Position numbers and translations under genes: made by a program. From positions 1 through 31,309 of the forward strand of contig JAQURN010000001.1 in assembly GCA_028715585.1 (NCBI GenBank): a DNA stretch of 31,309 bases, written 5' to 3'. A model generated the notes under the pieces. That model made no database searches, was not told where the DNA came from, and saw only the letters and a program-made list of their open reading frames with translations. The stretch comes from Actinomycetota bacterium (GTDB lineage: Bacteria > Actinomycetota > Geothermincolia > Fen-727 > JAQURN01). Below are positions 24,947 to 31,309 of the stretch, piece by piece. The first letter of the stretch is position 1. The number at the start of each line of letters is the position of its first letter.

Positions 24947-26026
24947 TCACACCGTTTTCTTAAACTGCCAATGGCGTTTTACCCTGGGCGGAAGTACATA
25001 TGGATAATCTTTTCTTAGCACTTTGGTTCGAAAGAATCTATCCAGCTTTCTCAAGTCGAGGTACACACTCCATACAGCAGCGTCTTTTCTGTAAAAACTA
25101 TCCACCTCCTTTTGGGAAATCGGAAACACTCCCAATGTTTTCCCCTCTTGTGAAAAGAAATCATTTGCGACCTCGACAAGTTCTCCCACTAGCTCTGACA
25201 TGCCTTCCTTGTGAAAATTGGCAATCATGTCCACGACAAGTCCCCTCAAATCATAGTAATGCCCAACCACATCCTCCAGCACCAGATTGCCAAGAAGTCG
25301 CGCAAGAAGCGGAGGAGAATTTCTCAGGAACAATTCCGTGTTGAGTTGCTCAACACCGTCAATTCTGTAAAGGGGTGTAGAGGTGTCGAAGTATTTCAAC
25401 TGAATATCATCGCCAAGCCCGGGATTCTGCTGGTCGAAACCCATAATCGACCAGTTAGAGACTTGTCCATCTATCGCAATCTGAACATCCGGATTTCTCT
25501 GGTTAAATTCCCAGACTTTCATGAACTCCCCAAGGACTGCGCGCACGAGTTTGGCTATTTCTTCCTTGGCGAGAACATGGATAGCTCTGTGCCCAATGGA
25601 AAGTGGGTCCAGTTTCTCTTGGATGATGTAGAATACCGGTCTCCCAGCGCTAGAAACAAAACCTACTCCCCAGTAACGGGGAAGCTTCAAGCCAGCTTGC
25701 AAAAGCAGGTCGCAATAGGTTTCATAAACCGCCTCATACCTGCGTAGTTCGAATTCGCTTACAAACATTGGCATCCGCTTGAAAGCAAAATCTTTGACTT
25801 CTTCCTTTTGAATCTCCAAGACGGTCCCTATTTCCCCATAGCCAAGAATTTTAGCTGGTATCCCGCTCCTCTCTGGGTGTTTGGGGTCTAAAGAATCCTC
25901 GAACCTCTTTATTAGTTCGATTTTCACAGGGAGATCCGCGACATAGCTTTTCTCATCACCCATTCTCACCACTCGCAAATCCTCTTTATTTCCAAACGAA
26001 TGGTGTAAGCTTACCTCATTGTGCAT
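24947..26026 (-). CDS. Kinase-fold protein of unknown function (possibly DUF6206)
   Basis: A 359-residue protein that I do not recognise from characterised enzymes, but it carries the signature of the protein-kinase/aminoglycoside-phosphotransferase fold. A glycine-rich loop GYGEIGTV (62-69) is followed by a likely ATP-binding lysine K83 (FAFKRMP) and a hinge-like QEKLD. The catalytic loop is IDGQVSN with D186 and N191 at the exact kinase spacing, and the metal-binding aspartate is D214 in YFDTS. From memory the family may be the uncharacterised DUF6206. It is the first gene of the minus-strand run. The frame also allows TTG at 26038, but the ATG at 26026 avoids overlap with the divergent Fe-S gene. 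The substrate (protein or small molecule) is unknown. Confidence 0.75.
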   Translation of the reverse strand: MHNEVSLHHSFGNKEDLRVVRMGDEKSYVADLPVKIELIKRFEDSLDPKHPERSGIPAKILGYGEIGTVLEIQKEEVKDFAFKRMPMFVSEFELRRYEAVYETYCDLLLQAGLKLPRYWGVGFVSSAGRPVFYIIQEKLDPLSIGHRAIHVLAKEEIAKLVRAVLGEFMKVWEFNQRNPDVQIAIDGQVSNWSIMGFDQQNPGLGDDIQLKYFDTSTPLYRIDGVEQLNTELFLRNSPPLLARLLGNLVLEDVVGHYYDLRGLVVDMIANFHKEGMSELVGELVEVANDFFSQEGKTLGVFPISQKEVDSFYRKDAAVWSVYLDLRKLDRFFRTKVLRKDYPYVLPPRVKRHWQFKKTV

Positions 26027-27302
26027 TGATTTTTCCAAAGATAAAAGCTCTCAAGAAGGCAAATGGAAGGTAAAAAAACTGAAAGTGGCCGAGCTGGATA
26101 ACTTTTTCGCCTTTGAAAAATGTGACTCTTGTGGGGAATGCCTCCTCCGGTGTCCCGAGTTCGGGAGCAATCTTCCAGGTGCAAAGAAAGCTTTTCAAGA
26201 TCTCCTGGATGGGTGGGAATCATCGGAAATCCTCTCGAGATGCAATTCCTGCATGAGCTGCAATGTTTCCTGCGACAAAGGGGCTAATCCATATGGTTTG
26301 ATACTCTACCGCTGGCATCAAAGAAACGCCTCAAAGGGTTATCCCTTAAGAGCATCTCTGGTAATGCCCCTAGAACCGGAAAACGTATGGCAGAGGGTAC
26401 TAAGGAAACTACCACCCGATGAATGGGCAACATTGGAGGAGTGGAAAAATATCGAGAGAGCATCCATCAGGAACATAGCACTTTTTGCGGGTTGCAATCT
26501 GCAGATATTTCCTTATCTCGCGCATCCTTCAATTGTCGGCGATATCCCTATTTTTGGGAGACCTGATTTGTGCTGTGGAGAGGTCTATTATCGCGTTGGA
26601 GCGCTAGGAAGGGTAGAAAAAATTGCCCAGAGGCTCGTGGAAATATACTCAGAGTTTCCTATAAAGCAACTCGTATTCTACTGCCAGGCTGGCTATAACA
26701 TGCTCAAAAATATCCTCCCGACATATTTCGGAGCTTCTTTCCCATTTCGAATTACATACCTGGGGGATGAGCTATATCAAAAGGTCATGTCCGGAGAGCT
26801 GGATGTAAAGGACAAGCTCGCTGGGCTCAAGGTAACCCTTCATGACCCGTGCCATTCAAAGGTCCTGGGAAGAAATTTCCAAAGCAAACCGAGAGAGATC
26901 CTCGAGCATATGGGGTGCCGTGTCATCGAGATGGAACACAACCGCTCTTACGCGCGTTGCTGTGGCCTTGGAAATGGAGCAGCACGCTTCAATCCCATTG
27001 ATATAACCCTCGGCTGCGCAAAACGGCTTTTAGAAGCCAAGAAAACGGGGGCAGACAGGCTCATCACTTATTGCAACACATGCTTTTTGCTCTTTTCCAT
27101 TGGAAGCGAGCTCACTCCATTTGGAGTCGAGCCATATCACCTGAATGAACTAATCCTCGAGGCTCTTGGAGAAAAATACGAACGCAGAAACCTCGCCAGG
27201 GGGCGCTTGATGCTAAAAGAACTCGCCCTTGGCGGTTTCCCTACGGTCTTGTCTCCCAAACGCTTTCAGCTGGACGATTTCCACTCCCCAGCGCAGCAAT
27301 AA
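26019..27302 (+). CDS. HdrD/GlpC-like Fe-S oxidoreductase
   Basis: A 427-residue iron-sulfur protein with two ferredoxin-type motifs near the N-terminus (C35, C38, C41, C45 and C75, C78, C81, C85). Two cysteine-rich CCG domains follow: the first ends in DLCCGEVYY, and the second runs from LHDPCHS to YARCCGLGNGA with a later YCNTC. This is the layout of HdrD, GlpC and LutA-type subunits that pass electrons to or from quinone, heterodisulfide or a flavoprotein. No membrane segment is seen. The given start is a TTG that overlaps the divergent gene by 8 bases and has no clear ribosome-binding site. A GTG at 26085 is an alternative that keeps all cysteines. It converges on the DUF2804 gene with 7 bases between stops. 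Confidence 0.88.
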   Translation: MCIDFSKDKSSQEGKWKVKKLKVAELDNFFAFEKCDSCGECLLRCPEFGSNLPGAKKAFQDLLDGWESSEILSRCNSCMSCNVSCDKGANPYGLILYRWHQRNASKGYPLRASLVMPLEPENVWQRVLRKLPPDEWATLEEWKNIERASIRNIALFAGCNLQIFPYLAHPSIVGDIPIFGRPDLCCGEVYYRVGALGRVEKIAQRLVEIYSEFPIKQLVFYCQAGYNMLKNILPTYFGASFPFRITYLGDELYQKVMSGELDVKDKLAGLKVTLHDPCHSKVLGRNFQSKPREILEHMGCRVIEMEHNRSYARCCGLGNGAARFNPIDITLGCAKRLLEAKKTGADRLITYCNTCFLLFSIGSELTPFGVEPYHLNELILEALGEKYERRNLARGRLMLKELALGGFPTVLSPKRFQLDDFHSPAQQ

Positions 27303-27309
27303 ACGGAGG

Positions 27310-28374
27310 CTACATTCTCCACCTGTTGTACTCGCAAATGCCAACAACATTGGGAACTTGGATGTGGTCCCCATCAACTCCTGGAATCCTGCCCTCGAAT
27401 TTTCCGTAGAGCTGATGAAACTCAGACGCGACCACGCCCAAATTTAACTTTTTTGCGTGCTCCCCCATCGGGCTGAAGGTAAGATCTAGTTCGCCATCAG
27501 TAGAGCGAATCTTCCAGGTCGAGAACAGGTTTTCAGGGTCGATTTCGAACCTGACAGCAGGCATCAGTCCTATCTTTCCGTCGACCCACACACAATTCTC
27601 GTTGAATTCTTCATCATTTCGTATCAAGTTCTCGCAAGCGTTCATGGCAATGAGTTTGCCACTGTCATCGTAAAAGCCGAAGGTAGCCCAGTTCCAAAAA
27701 GTGTGGTAAGGATAATAGCCCTTGTGAACATCAATTAGGCAGACTGTTTTATCTGCTTCTAGTATTATGTCATCCATTCCGGGAATACTTACCCTGCCCT
27801 CACAAGGGCAAGCCGCTTTGTGGGTATATAAAGGTCTGTTTTCGCCAAGTGGACTTACTAGCACCAGGGGCTGAATCTTCTTTAAATCTTCCTGCACCAG
27901 AAACTCAGCGGATACATATCCCCTTTCTCTTGGCGACAAAACCCGAGCCGTCAGGCGATGAAAACCTTTCGAAAGGCGATTATCAAACTCCATGAAATAA
28001 CCAGGATGGCTGAAGTAACACTCCCCATGAAATAACTCCCTCGACAAGACTCGGTATGCAAAGAGGGGGTTGCGGCTGAAATCAAAAAGCTTTCCCCTAG
28101 AAAGATCAATTCCGTAAAAAAAGGACATCGAGGAAAACTTAGCATCGAATATAATCATCCCGAAATAATACTTTTCCCCAATGATTCCAAAATGCTGCCA
28201 CTCCTTCAACCGAAAGTTCTTCAGCCTCCACGGAAGCTTCAAGTCAAAAACCTTGAGGTCGGTGTCCAATATGTTCAACTCGTTAAACGGATGGGTCATG
28301 ACTCCAAATTGGGTTACCCTTCCATCTTCCACTAATCTATCGGGCGTAGCCTTCAATGTACGGTTCACCTGCAA
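27310..28374 (-). CDS. DUF2804-family protein
   Basis: A 354-residue protein matching the uncharacterised DUF2804 family as I remember it. The supporting features are an aromatic, strand-rich sequence, the central run HTFWNWATFGFYD, and the closing GVDGDHIQVPNVVGICEYNRW. The fold is thought to be related to lipocalin-like hydroxyneurosporene-synthase/AttH proteins, which would suggest a lipid or isoprenoid ligand, but this is weak. It has no signal peptide. The TTG start has an excellent AAAGGAGGG ribosome-binding site 7 bases upstream. It follows the HEAT-repeat gene by 79 bases on the same strand and could share its transcript. Confidence 0.72.
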   Translation of the reverse strand: MQVNRTLKATPDRLVEDGRVTQFGVMTHPFNELNILDTDLKVFDLKLPWRLKNFRLKEWQHFGIIGEKYYFGMIIFDAKFSSMSFFYGIDLSRGKLFDFSRNPLFAYRVLSRELFHGECYFSHPGYFMEFDNRLSKGFHRLTARVLSPRERGYVSAEFLVQEDLKKIQPLVLVSPLGENRPLYTHKAACPCEGRVSIPGMDDIILEADKTVCLIDVHKGYYPYHTFWNWATFGFYDDSGKLIAMNACENLIRNDEEFNENCVWVDGKIGLMPAVRFEIDPENLFSTWKIRSTDGELDLTFSPMGEHAKKLNLGVVASEFHQLYGKFEGRIPGVDGDHIQVPNVVGICEYNRWRM

Positions 28375-28453
28375 TTTGAAACCCTCCTTTCATCCAGAAC
28401 GGCAAAGCCATAAGGCTTGAAAAAAGAAAAGGGAAACCTAGAACGCCGACGCA

Positions 28454-30778
28454 CTAGCGAGTAAGAGCCCTGCGCGCGGCGTTTCTTATCAACAAACTTT
28501 CACACTTGAGAAGTTTTTTCAATGCCTTTTCCACTTCTTCTCCGCCTATCTTCCCAAGCGCCTCAGCCGCGACAGCGCGGATTTCCTCGGGAGAATCCCG
28601 ATATGGTTTTTCCCCCAAGGCAATCCGAGCGAGGATAGGAACAGCTTCCCTCACGCCAAGCTTTCCAAGCGAGTAACATGCTGCCATCATTACTCCCTTT
28701 TCCTCGGGAAGCTCGCCCTTCTTCTTCGGTGAAATTATCTCCATGAGCCTCTTAACCGCAAAGTAATCCCTAAAATTACCGAGCTCGCGAACCGCCACGG
28801 CTTTCAATTTTGGATCCAGCCCCCCGCTTTCGGCCAATAAGCTCTGAAGCGCTTGTTTCCCCCCCAGATTTCCAAGCGCCTCTATGACGGCTTCACGAAT
28901 ATCAGGGTCTTCTTCCACAAGAAGAGGATTCAGAACCGAGACAGATGTCTCGTCGCCAACCATGCCCAGGAGCTTAACCAGGTTTACGGTCTGATAGGGC
29001 TCGAGCTCCTGAGCCATAGCTCTAGCAATTTGGGGAACCGGATCGGATTTCATTTCCTTGAGTGACGCGGCGACGGAATCGAGGGTTTCCTCATCGGTAG
29101 CGTTTGTTGCCGTCTCGATAAGAGCAGGAATCCCTTTGTCTTCCATCTCTAGAAGAACGCGCGCGACAGCCTTTTGCGCTTCCTCATCGCCAGCCGAAAA
29201 AACAGCTTGAACCACCTTTCCCGCATCGGATGACATAAGTTTGCTCACCAAGCTAGGGGAGACGCCCAAGGCATCTGCCGAGGGGCCGCTTAATTCCTCG
29301 ACTTTTTCTGAAAGTGTTTCCAAGGTTCTTTCGGCAGTTTTGGTCTCATCCATAACTTGTGAAACTTCATCTATAAAATCCGCTATGGTGGCTTCCTTGC
29401 CAATTTCTCGCATTCGTTGAAAAAAAGACCAGATTTGCTCAGCGGCAACCTGCTTGGATTCAGGCCCCTGGACGCGAAATCTACCCATAACTTTTTCCAT
29501 CACCTTTGAGCCGAGCTCGTCATTTCCATTCTCGAACAGTCGCCTTACGGCGCCAACGAGCGCGGGGCCCGAGAAGTTGTCACACACATCCATGCTGGCA
29601 CCGGATGCAAGCTTTTTAGCAAGTTCCCCACCCGATATTTCTGCCTCTCTCTCGGGGGTCTCTCCGACGATTGCAAGAGCTTCCCCAAAGCCAGAGACCT
29701 CTCCCCCAGACCCACCTTGAGCTCCGGAAGCAGCTTCCTCTATGAGTGACTGCAAAGCTAACATTCTCTTTGTTGGCCAGTCTCCGCCTCCCCTGGTTTC
29801 CTTTATTCCTTTGTATTCACCAACGAGAGATTCCATGAGCCCAGAAAGTTTCTCGTCGCTCATGGCGGGCAAAAGCAATTTTGCAAGCCTATCTCCCATT
29901 TCCACATCGCCAGACTTAAGAAGTATCTCGGAAAGCTCAGGGGTCTCCATCTGGGAGGCAATTTTTCCAATCTCCCGGTTCAGTTTCGCTGCAAGCAGGG
30001 GGTCTTCCACGTTCTCGATGAGCTCGGAAACGCGTTCCAAAATCGCCCTCGTCTCCTCCACCCGGTATGGGAGCACTTCCACACCTGAATCCCACCCCTT
30101 GGCAGAAACAACAGACTGCAACATGGAAGCCATTTTTTCGGGGTCGGATGTAAGATCTTTGATAGTTTCCTCTCCTACTTCCCCCAAGGAAATCTCCCCC
30201 GCGAGAAATCTGGTAAATACCTCATCCTTTAGAGCTTTGAGGCTAACATCCTCTTCGCGCTCGACTGCCGCGGCTGCCGAGACTACCTTTTCCCTCTTGG
30301 AAATTGCCACATATATTTGCTCGTCCACCTCAACATGCTTTATGTCCTTCTCCTCAAAAAGGCTATCCAGGCCTGTGCTCTCCTCGGCCCCAAGGGTAGG
30401 TGCCTTGGTTCCCAGTATCGCCAGGAATTCCCTGAGCTCTCCCTCCTCCAACCCGCTCCAGAAAGTAACGCTGGAAATTTTTCTATTCTTCATGAGCTCC
30501 TGGAACTTTTTTGTGATTCCTTTCTTCTGAATGAAATCATCAGCCACCTCTCCATTTATCACCAGCTTGTCCTCCATGAAACTCAAATCCAGGGCTCCAC
30601 CCTCTGGTATCATGGACATGAGGGACTGATAGACGTTTTCGACCGCTCTTTTAACGGTCGGGCTCTCGGGAGGGTAAAGTAAAACGGTTCGGCAACCCGT
30701 ATAGAGATACTGGATTAGGTCGAGCACATCGGAAGAAATTTCCTCAAGTAATTTTCGCGAAATCTCCTCATCCGCCAA
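28454..30778 (-). CDS. Large HEAT-repeat protein
   Basis: A 774-residue, acidic, helix-rich protein. The N-terminal 130 residues form a distinct domain with LLYPPESPTVKRAVENVYQSL and DLSFMEDKLVINGE, a pattern I associate with bacterial signalling and scaffold proteins. The middle (about 150-560) is rich in Glu, Ala, Gly and Ser and has no recognisable catalytic motif. The C-terminal 220 residues are HEAT repeats of about 30 residues, for example NPLLVEEDPDIREAVIEALG and the following GNLGGKQALQSLL. These repeats normally mediate protein binding. There is no signal peptide. The TTG start at 30778 has AGGTGA 5 bases upstream and a good promoter before it. A specific function cannot be assigned. 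Confidence 0.8.
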   Translation of the reverse strand: MADEEISRKLLEEISSDVLDLIQYLYTGCRTVLLYPPESPTVKRAVENVYQSLMSMIPEGGALDLSFMEDKLVINGEVADDFIQKKGITKKFQELMKNRKISSVTFWSGLEEGELREFLAILGTKAPTLGAEESTGLDSLFEEKDIKHVEVDEQIYVAISKREKVVSAAAAVEREEDVSLKALKDEVFTRFLAGEISLGEVGEETIKDLTSDPEKMASMLQSVVSAKGWDSGVEVLPYRVEETRAILERVSELIENVEDPLLAAKLNREIGKIASQMETPELSEILLKSGDVEMGDRLAKLLLPAMSDEKLSGLMESLVGEYKGIKETRGGGDWPTKRMLALQSLIEEAASGAQGGSGGEVSGFGEALAIVGETPEREAEISGGELAKKLASGASMDVCDNFSGPALVGAVRRLFENGNDELGSKVMEKVMGRFRVQGPESKQVAAEQIWSFFQRMREIGKEATIADFIDEVSQVMDETKTAERTLETLSEKVEELSGPSADALGVSPSLVSKLMSSDAGKVVQAVFSAGDEEAQKAVARVLLEMEDKGIPALIETATNATDEETLDSVAASLKEMKSDPVPQIARAMAQELEPYQTVNLVKLLGMVGDETSVSVLNPLLVEEDPDIREAVIEALGNLGGKQALQSLLAESGGLDPKLKAVAVRELGNFRDYFAVKRLMEIISPKKKGELPEEKGVMMAACYSLGKLGVREAVPILARIALGEKPYRDSPEEIRAVAAEALGKIGGEEVEKALKKLLKCESLLIRNAARRALTR

Positions 30779-30850
30779 CTAGGTCACCTCGCAAAATCTT
30801 CAAGCCTAGGCTCTGCCACAAAAGCCAAAAATAAGCTATATCTTGGAATT

Positions 30851-30881
30851 ATTATACCTCACACAACCACTCCTCTGCCAA
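30851..30881 (-). promoter_or_regulatory. Predicted promoter of the HEAT-repeat gene
   Basis: On the minus strand a perfect TATAAT (30856-30851) is preceded by TTGGCA (30881-30876, 5 of 6 to the -35 consensus). The 19-base spacer is longer than ideal. The implied leader is about 65 bases. Confidence 0.5.
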
Positions 30882-30949
30882 GTAAACAAACAACCTGTGT
30901 CAACGTGAGTGAGACAACTGCCACCCAGTAGTTTAGTGTCCAATTGAGG

Positions 30950-30966
30950 GTGGGTTCGAATCCCAC
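30950..30966 (+). other. tRNA T-arm-like palindrome
   Basis: GTGGG, TTCGAAT, CCCAC is a perfect 5-bp stem with a textbook 7-base T-loop. No 5' acceptor strand, D-arm or anticodon arm can be paired with it, so it is at most a tRNA fragment. The stem competes with a second one, CCACCC (30921-30926) with GGGTGG (30948-30953). The second repeat copy has CTGGG in place of GTGGG, which breaks one pair. Confidence 0.4.
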
Positions 30967-31077
30967 GGAAAGTGGGGAAAAAGAAAATGGTGGAGCTGGC
31001 GGAGTACGAACCGTCGCTCGCGGGAAACCGATGAACACTTATCTTTGGGCAGATGCACTACGCCCGCTCGCTCTTCC
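30951..31077. repeat. 127-bp direct repeat, copy 1
   Basis: Identical over 127 bases to 31183-31309. The bases on the left differ (G at 30950, C at 31182). The repeat period is 232 bases. It contains, on the minus strand, a sequence ending in AGCTCCACCA at 30988. Confidence 0.95.
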
Positions 31078-31078
31078 A

Positions 31079-31098
31079 GGGGGGACTCGCGTCCCCCC
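31079..31098 (-). other. 8-bp hairpin with GNRA loop
   Basis: GGGGGGAC, TCGC, GTCCCCCC forms a perfect 8-bp stem. On the minus strand the loop reads GCGA, a GNRA tetraloop; on the plus strand it reads TCGC, which is not. This favours a minus-strand RNA. Confidence 0.6.
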
Positions 31099-31104
31099 TA
31101 GGAC

Positions 31105-31120
31105 GGTCGCTTACGCGACC
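31105..31120 (-). other. 6-bp hairpin with GNRA loop
   Basis: GGTCGC, TTAC, GCGACC forms a perfect 6-bp stem. On the minus strand the loop is GTAA, again a GNRA tetraloop, in agreement with the neighbouring hairpin on the preferred strand. Confidence 0.6.
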
Positions 31121-31144
31121 TCTACCCCCCTAAGTTAGATTGCT

Positions 31145-31162
31145 GGGGGGAATACTCCCCCC
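31145..31162 (-). other. G6/C6 hairpin
   Basis: GGGGGG (31145-31150), six bases, CCCCCC (31157-31162). Further C6 runs at 31125-31130 and 31177-31182 could pair with the same G6, so alternative stems or a pseudoknot are possible. Confidence 0.5.
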
Positions 31163-31182
31163 GCAAGAAAAACAAGCCCCCC

Positions 31183-31309
31183 TGGGTTCGAATCCCACGG
31201 AAAGTGGGGAAAAAGAAAATGGTGGAGCTGGCGGAGTACGAACCGTCGCTCGCGGGAAACCGATGAACACTTATCTTTGGGCAGATGCACTACGCCCGCT
31301 CGCTCTTCC
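31183..31309. repeat. 127-bp direct repeat, copy 2, ending at the window edge
   Basis: Exact copy of 30951-31077. It stops on the last base of the window, so the true right border is unknown. A match of exactly 127 bases ending at a sequence end is also what a de Bruijn assembler run at k=127 leaves at a repeat junction. Confidence 0.95.

Larger units (their letters stand above)
30988..31182 (-). ncRNA. Possible structured RNA with tmRNA-like 3' end
   Basis: Read on the minus strand, this stretch has three GC-rich hairpins. They are followed by a region with GGGC/GCCC and GCGGG/CCCGC pairing and a terminal GGTTCG...CCGCCAGCTCCACCA. That ending closely resembles the 3' end of tmRNA (ssrA), including an encoded CCA and a T-rich stretch after it. 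Against a functional tmRNA: the T-stem pairs badly (GACGG with TCCGC), loop position 58 is T and not A, no tag reading frame is visible, and no 5' end (GGGGCTG-like) lies within the 232-base period. A truncated or decayed copy is therefore more likely than a complete gene. The second repeat copy (CCA end at 31220) could belong to a gene that continues beyond the window. Confidence 0.3.
30779..31309. other. 531-bp stretch without a credible protein gene
   Basis: This end region holds the promoter of the HEAT-repeat gene, a T-arm-like palindrome, two exact copies of a 127-bp repeat and a GC-rich hairpin block between them. Open frames here are short and run through the hairpins and repeats, so I do not call any of them genes. 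Confidence 0.7.

Noticed and set aside
28407..28424. AAGCC-ATAA-GGCTT hairpin between the HEAT-repeat and DUF2804 genes
   Set aside because: On the minus strand the T-rich stretch precedes the hairpin and does not follow it, so it does not fit a terminator for the HEAT-repeat gene.
29742..30530. 262-codon open frame on the plus strand
   Set aside because: It lies antisense to the HEAT-repeat gene, is extremely Ser/Pro-rich and has no recognisable domain. It is a shadow of that gene's codon use.
30900..30985. Complete tRNA gene
   Set aside because: Only the T-arm can be formed. There is no matching acceptor strand, D-arm or anticodon arm.
30944..31138. 64-codon open frame and a short MVELAEYEPSL frame in the repeat
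   Set aside because: They run through hairpins and the repeat, and better explained signals lie on the minus strand.
30951..31309. CRISPR array
   Set aside because: There are only two copies, the repeat is 127 bases long and no cas genes are nearby.
30779..31309. Insertion sequence
   Set aside because: There is no transposase fragment and no terminal inverted repeats with target duplication.

Overview
The window reads as one contig end of an anaerobic bacterium, probably a deep-branching Actinomycetota or a related Gram-positive lineage. The basis is gene order: leuS, comEA, comEC, holA, rpsT, lepA, hrcA, dnaJ, mtaB and a HIT gene form a block typical of Gram-positive bacteria. hrcA is followed directly by dnaJ with no grpE or dnaK, hemW is absent between lepA and hrcA, and no spore protease gene lies between rpsT and lepA. 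The glycyl-radical enzyme and Fe-S proteins point to anaerobic life. This placement is inference from synteny and was not tested by a search.

Region 1 (1-12607) is housekeeping. It covers leucyl-tRNA synthetase, DNA uptake (ComEA, ComEC), the DNA polymerase III delta subunit, ribosomal protein S20 (the only plus-strand gene here), elongation factor 4, the heat-shock repressor HrcA with its CIRCE operator, DnaJ, the tRNA methylthiotransferase MtaB, and the start of a HIT hydrolase cut by the window edge. lepA appears to start at a CTG codon.

Region 2 (12738-14605) holds a TetR-type regulator divergent from a small FAD protein. A 17-bp inverted repeat between them is a candidate operator.

Region 3 (14609-26026, minus strand) is the accessory core. 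Eight closely spaced genes run, in transcription order: a kinase-fold protein of unknown role, a class III aminotransferase, a glycyl-radical enzyme, its radical-SAM activase, a tandem split-barrel flavin-type protein, a GH51 arabinofuranosidase-like hydrolase, an acyl-CoA ligase and a carotenoid-desaturase-like flavoprotein. A divergent HdrD-like Fe-S oxidoreductase (26019-27302) is a plausible electron-transfer partner. I do not recognise this combination as a described pathway, and it is the best candidate for something new.

Region 4 (27310-30778) has a DUF2804-type protein and a large HEAT-repeat protein with its own promoter.

Region 5 (30779-31309) has no credible protein gene. It contains an exact 127-bp direct repeat whose second copy ends on the last base of the window. 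Between the copies is a GC-rich stretch of hairpins that form GNRA tetraloops only when read on the minus strand. The repeat also carries a minus-strand sequence ending in AGCTCCACCA that resembles a tmRNA 3' end. This is either a structured RNA locus (perhaps ssrA) with a partial duplication, or an assembly-graph end at a repeat.
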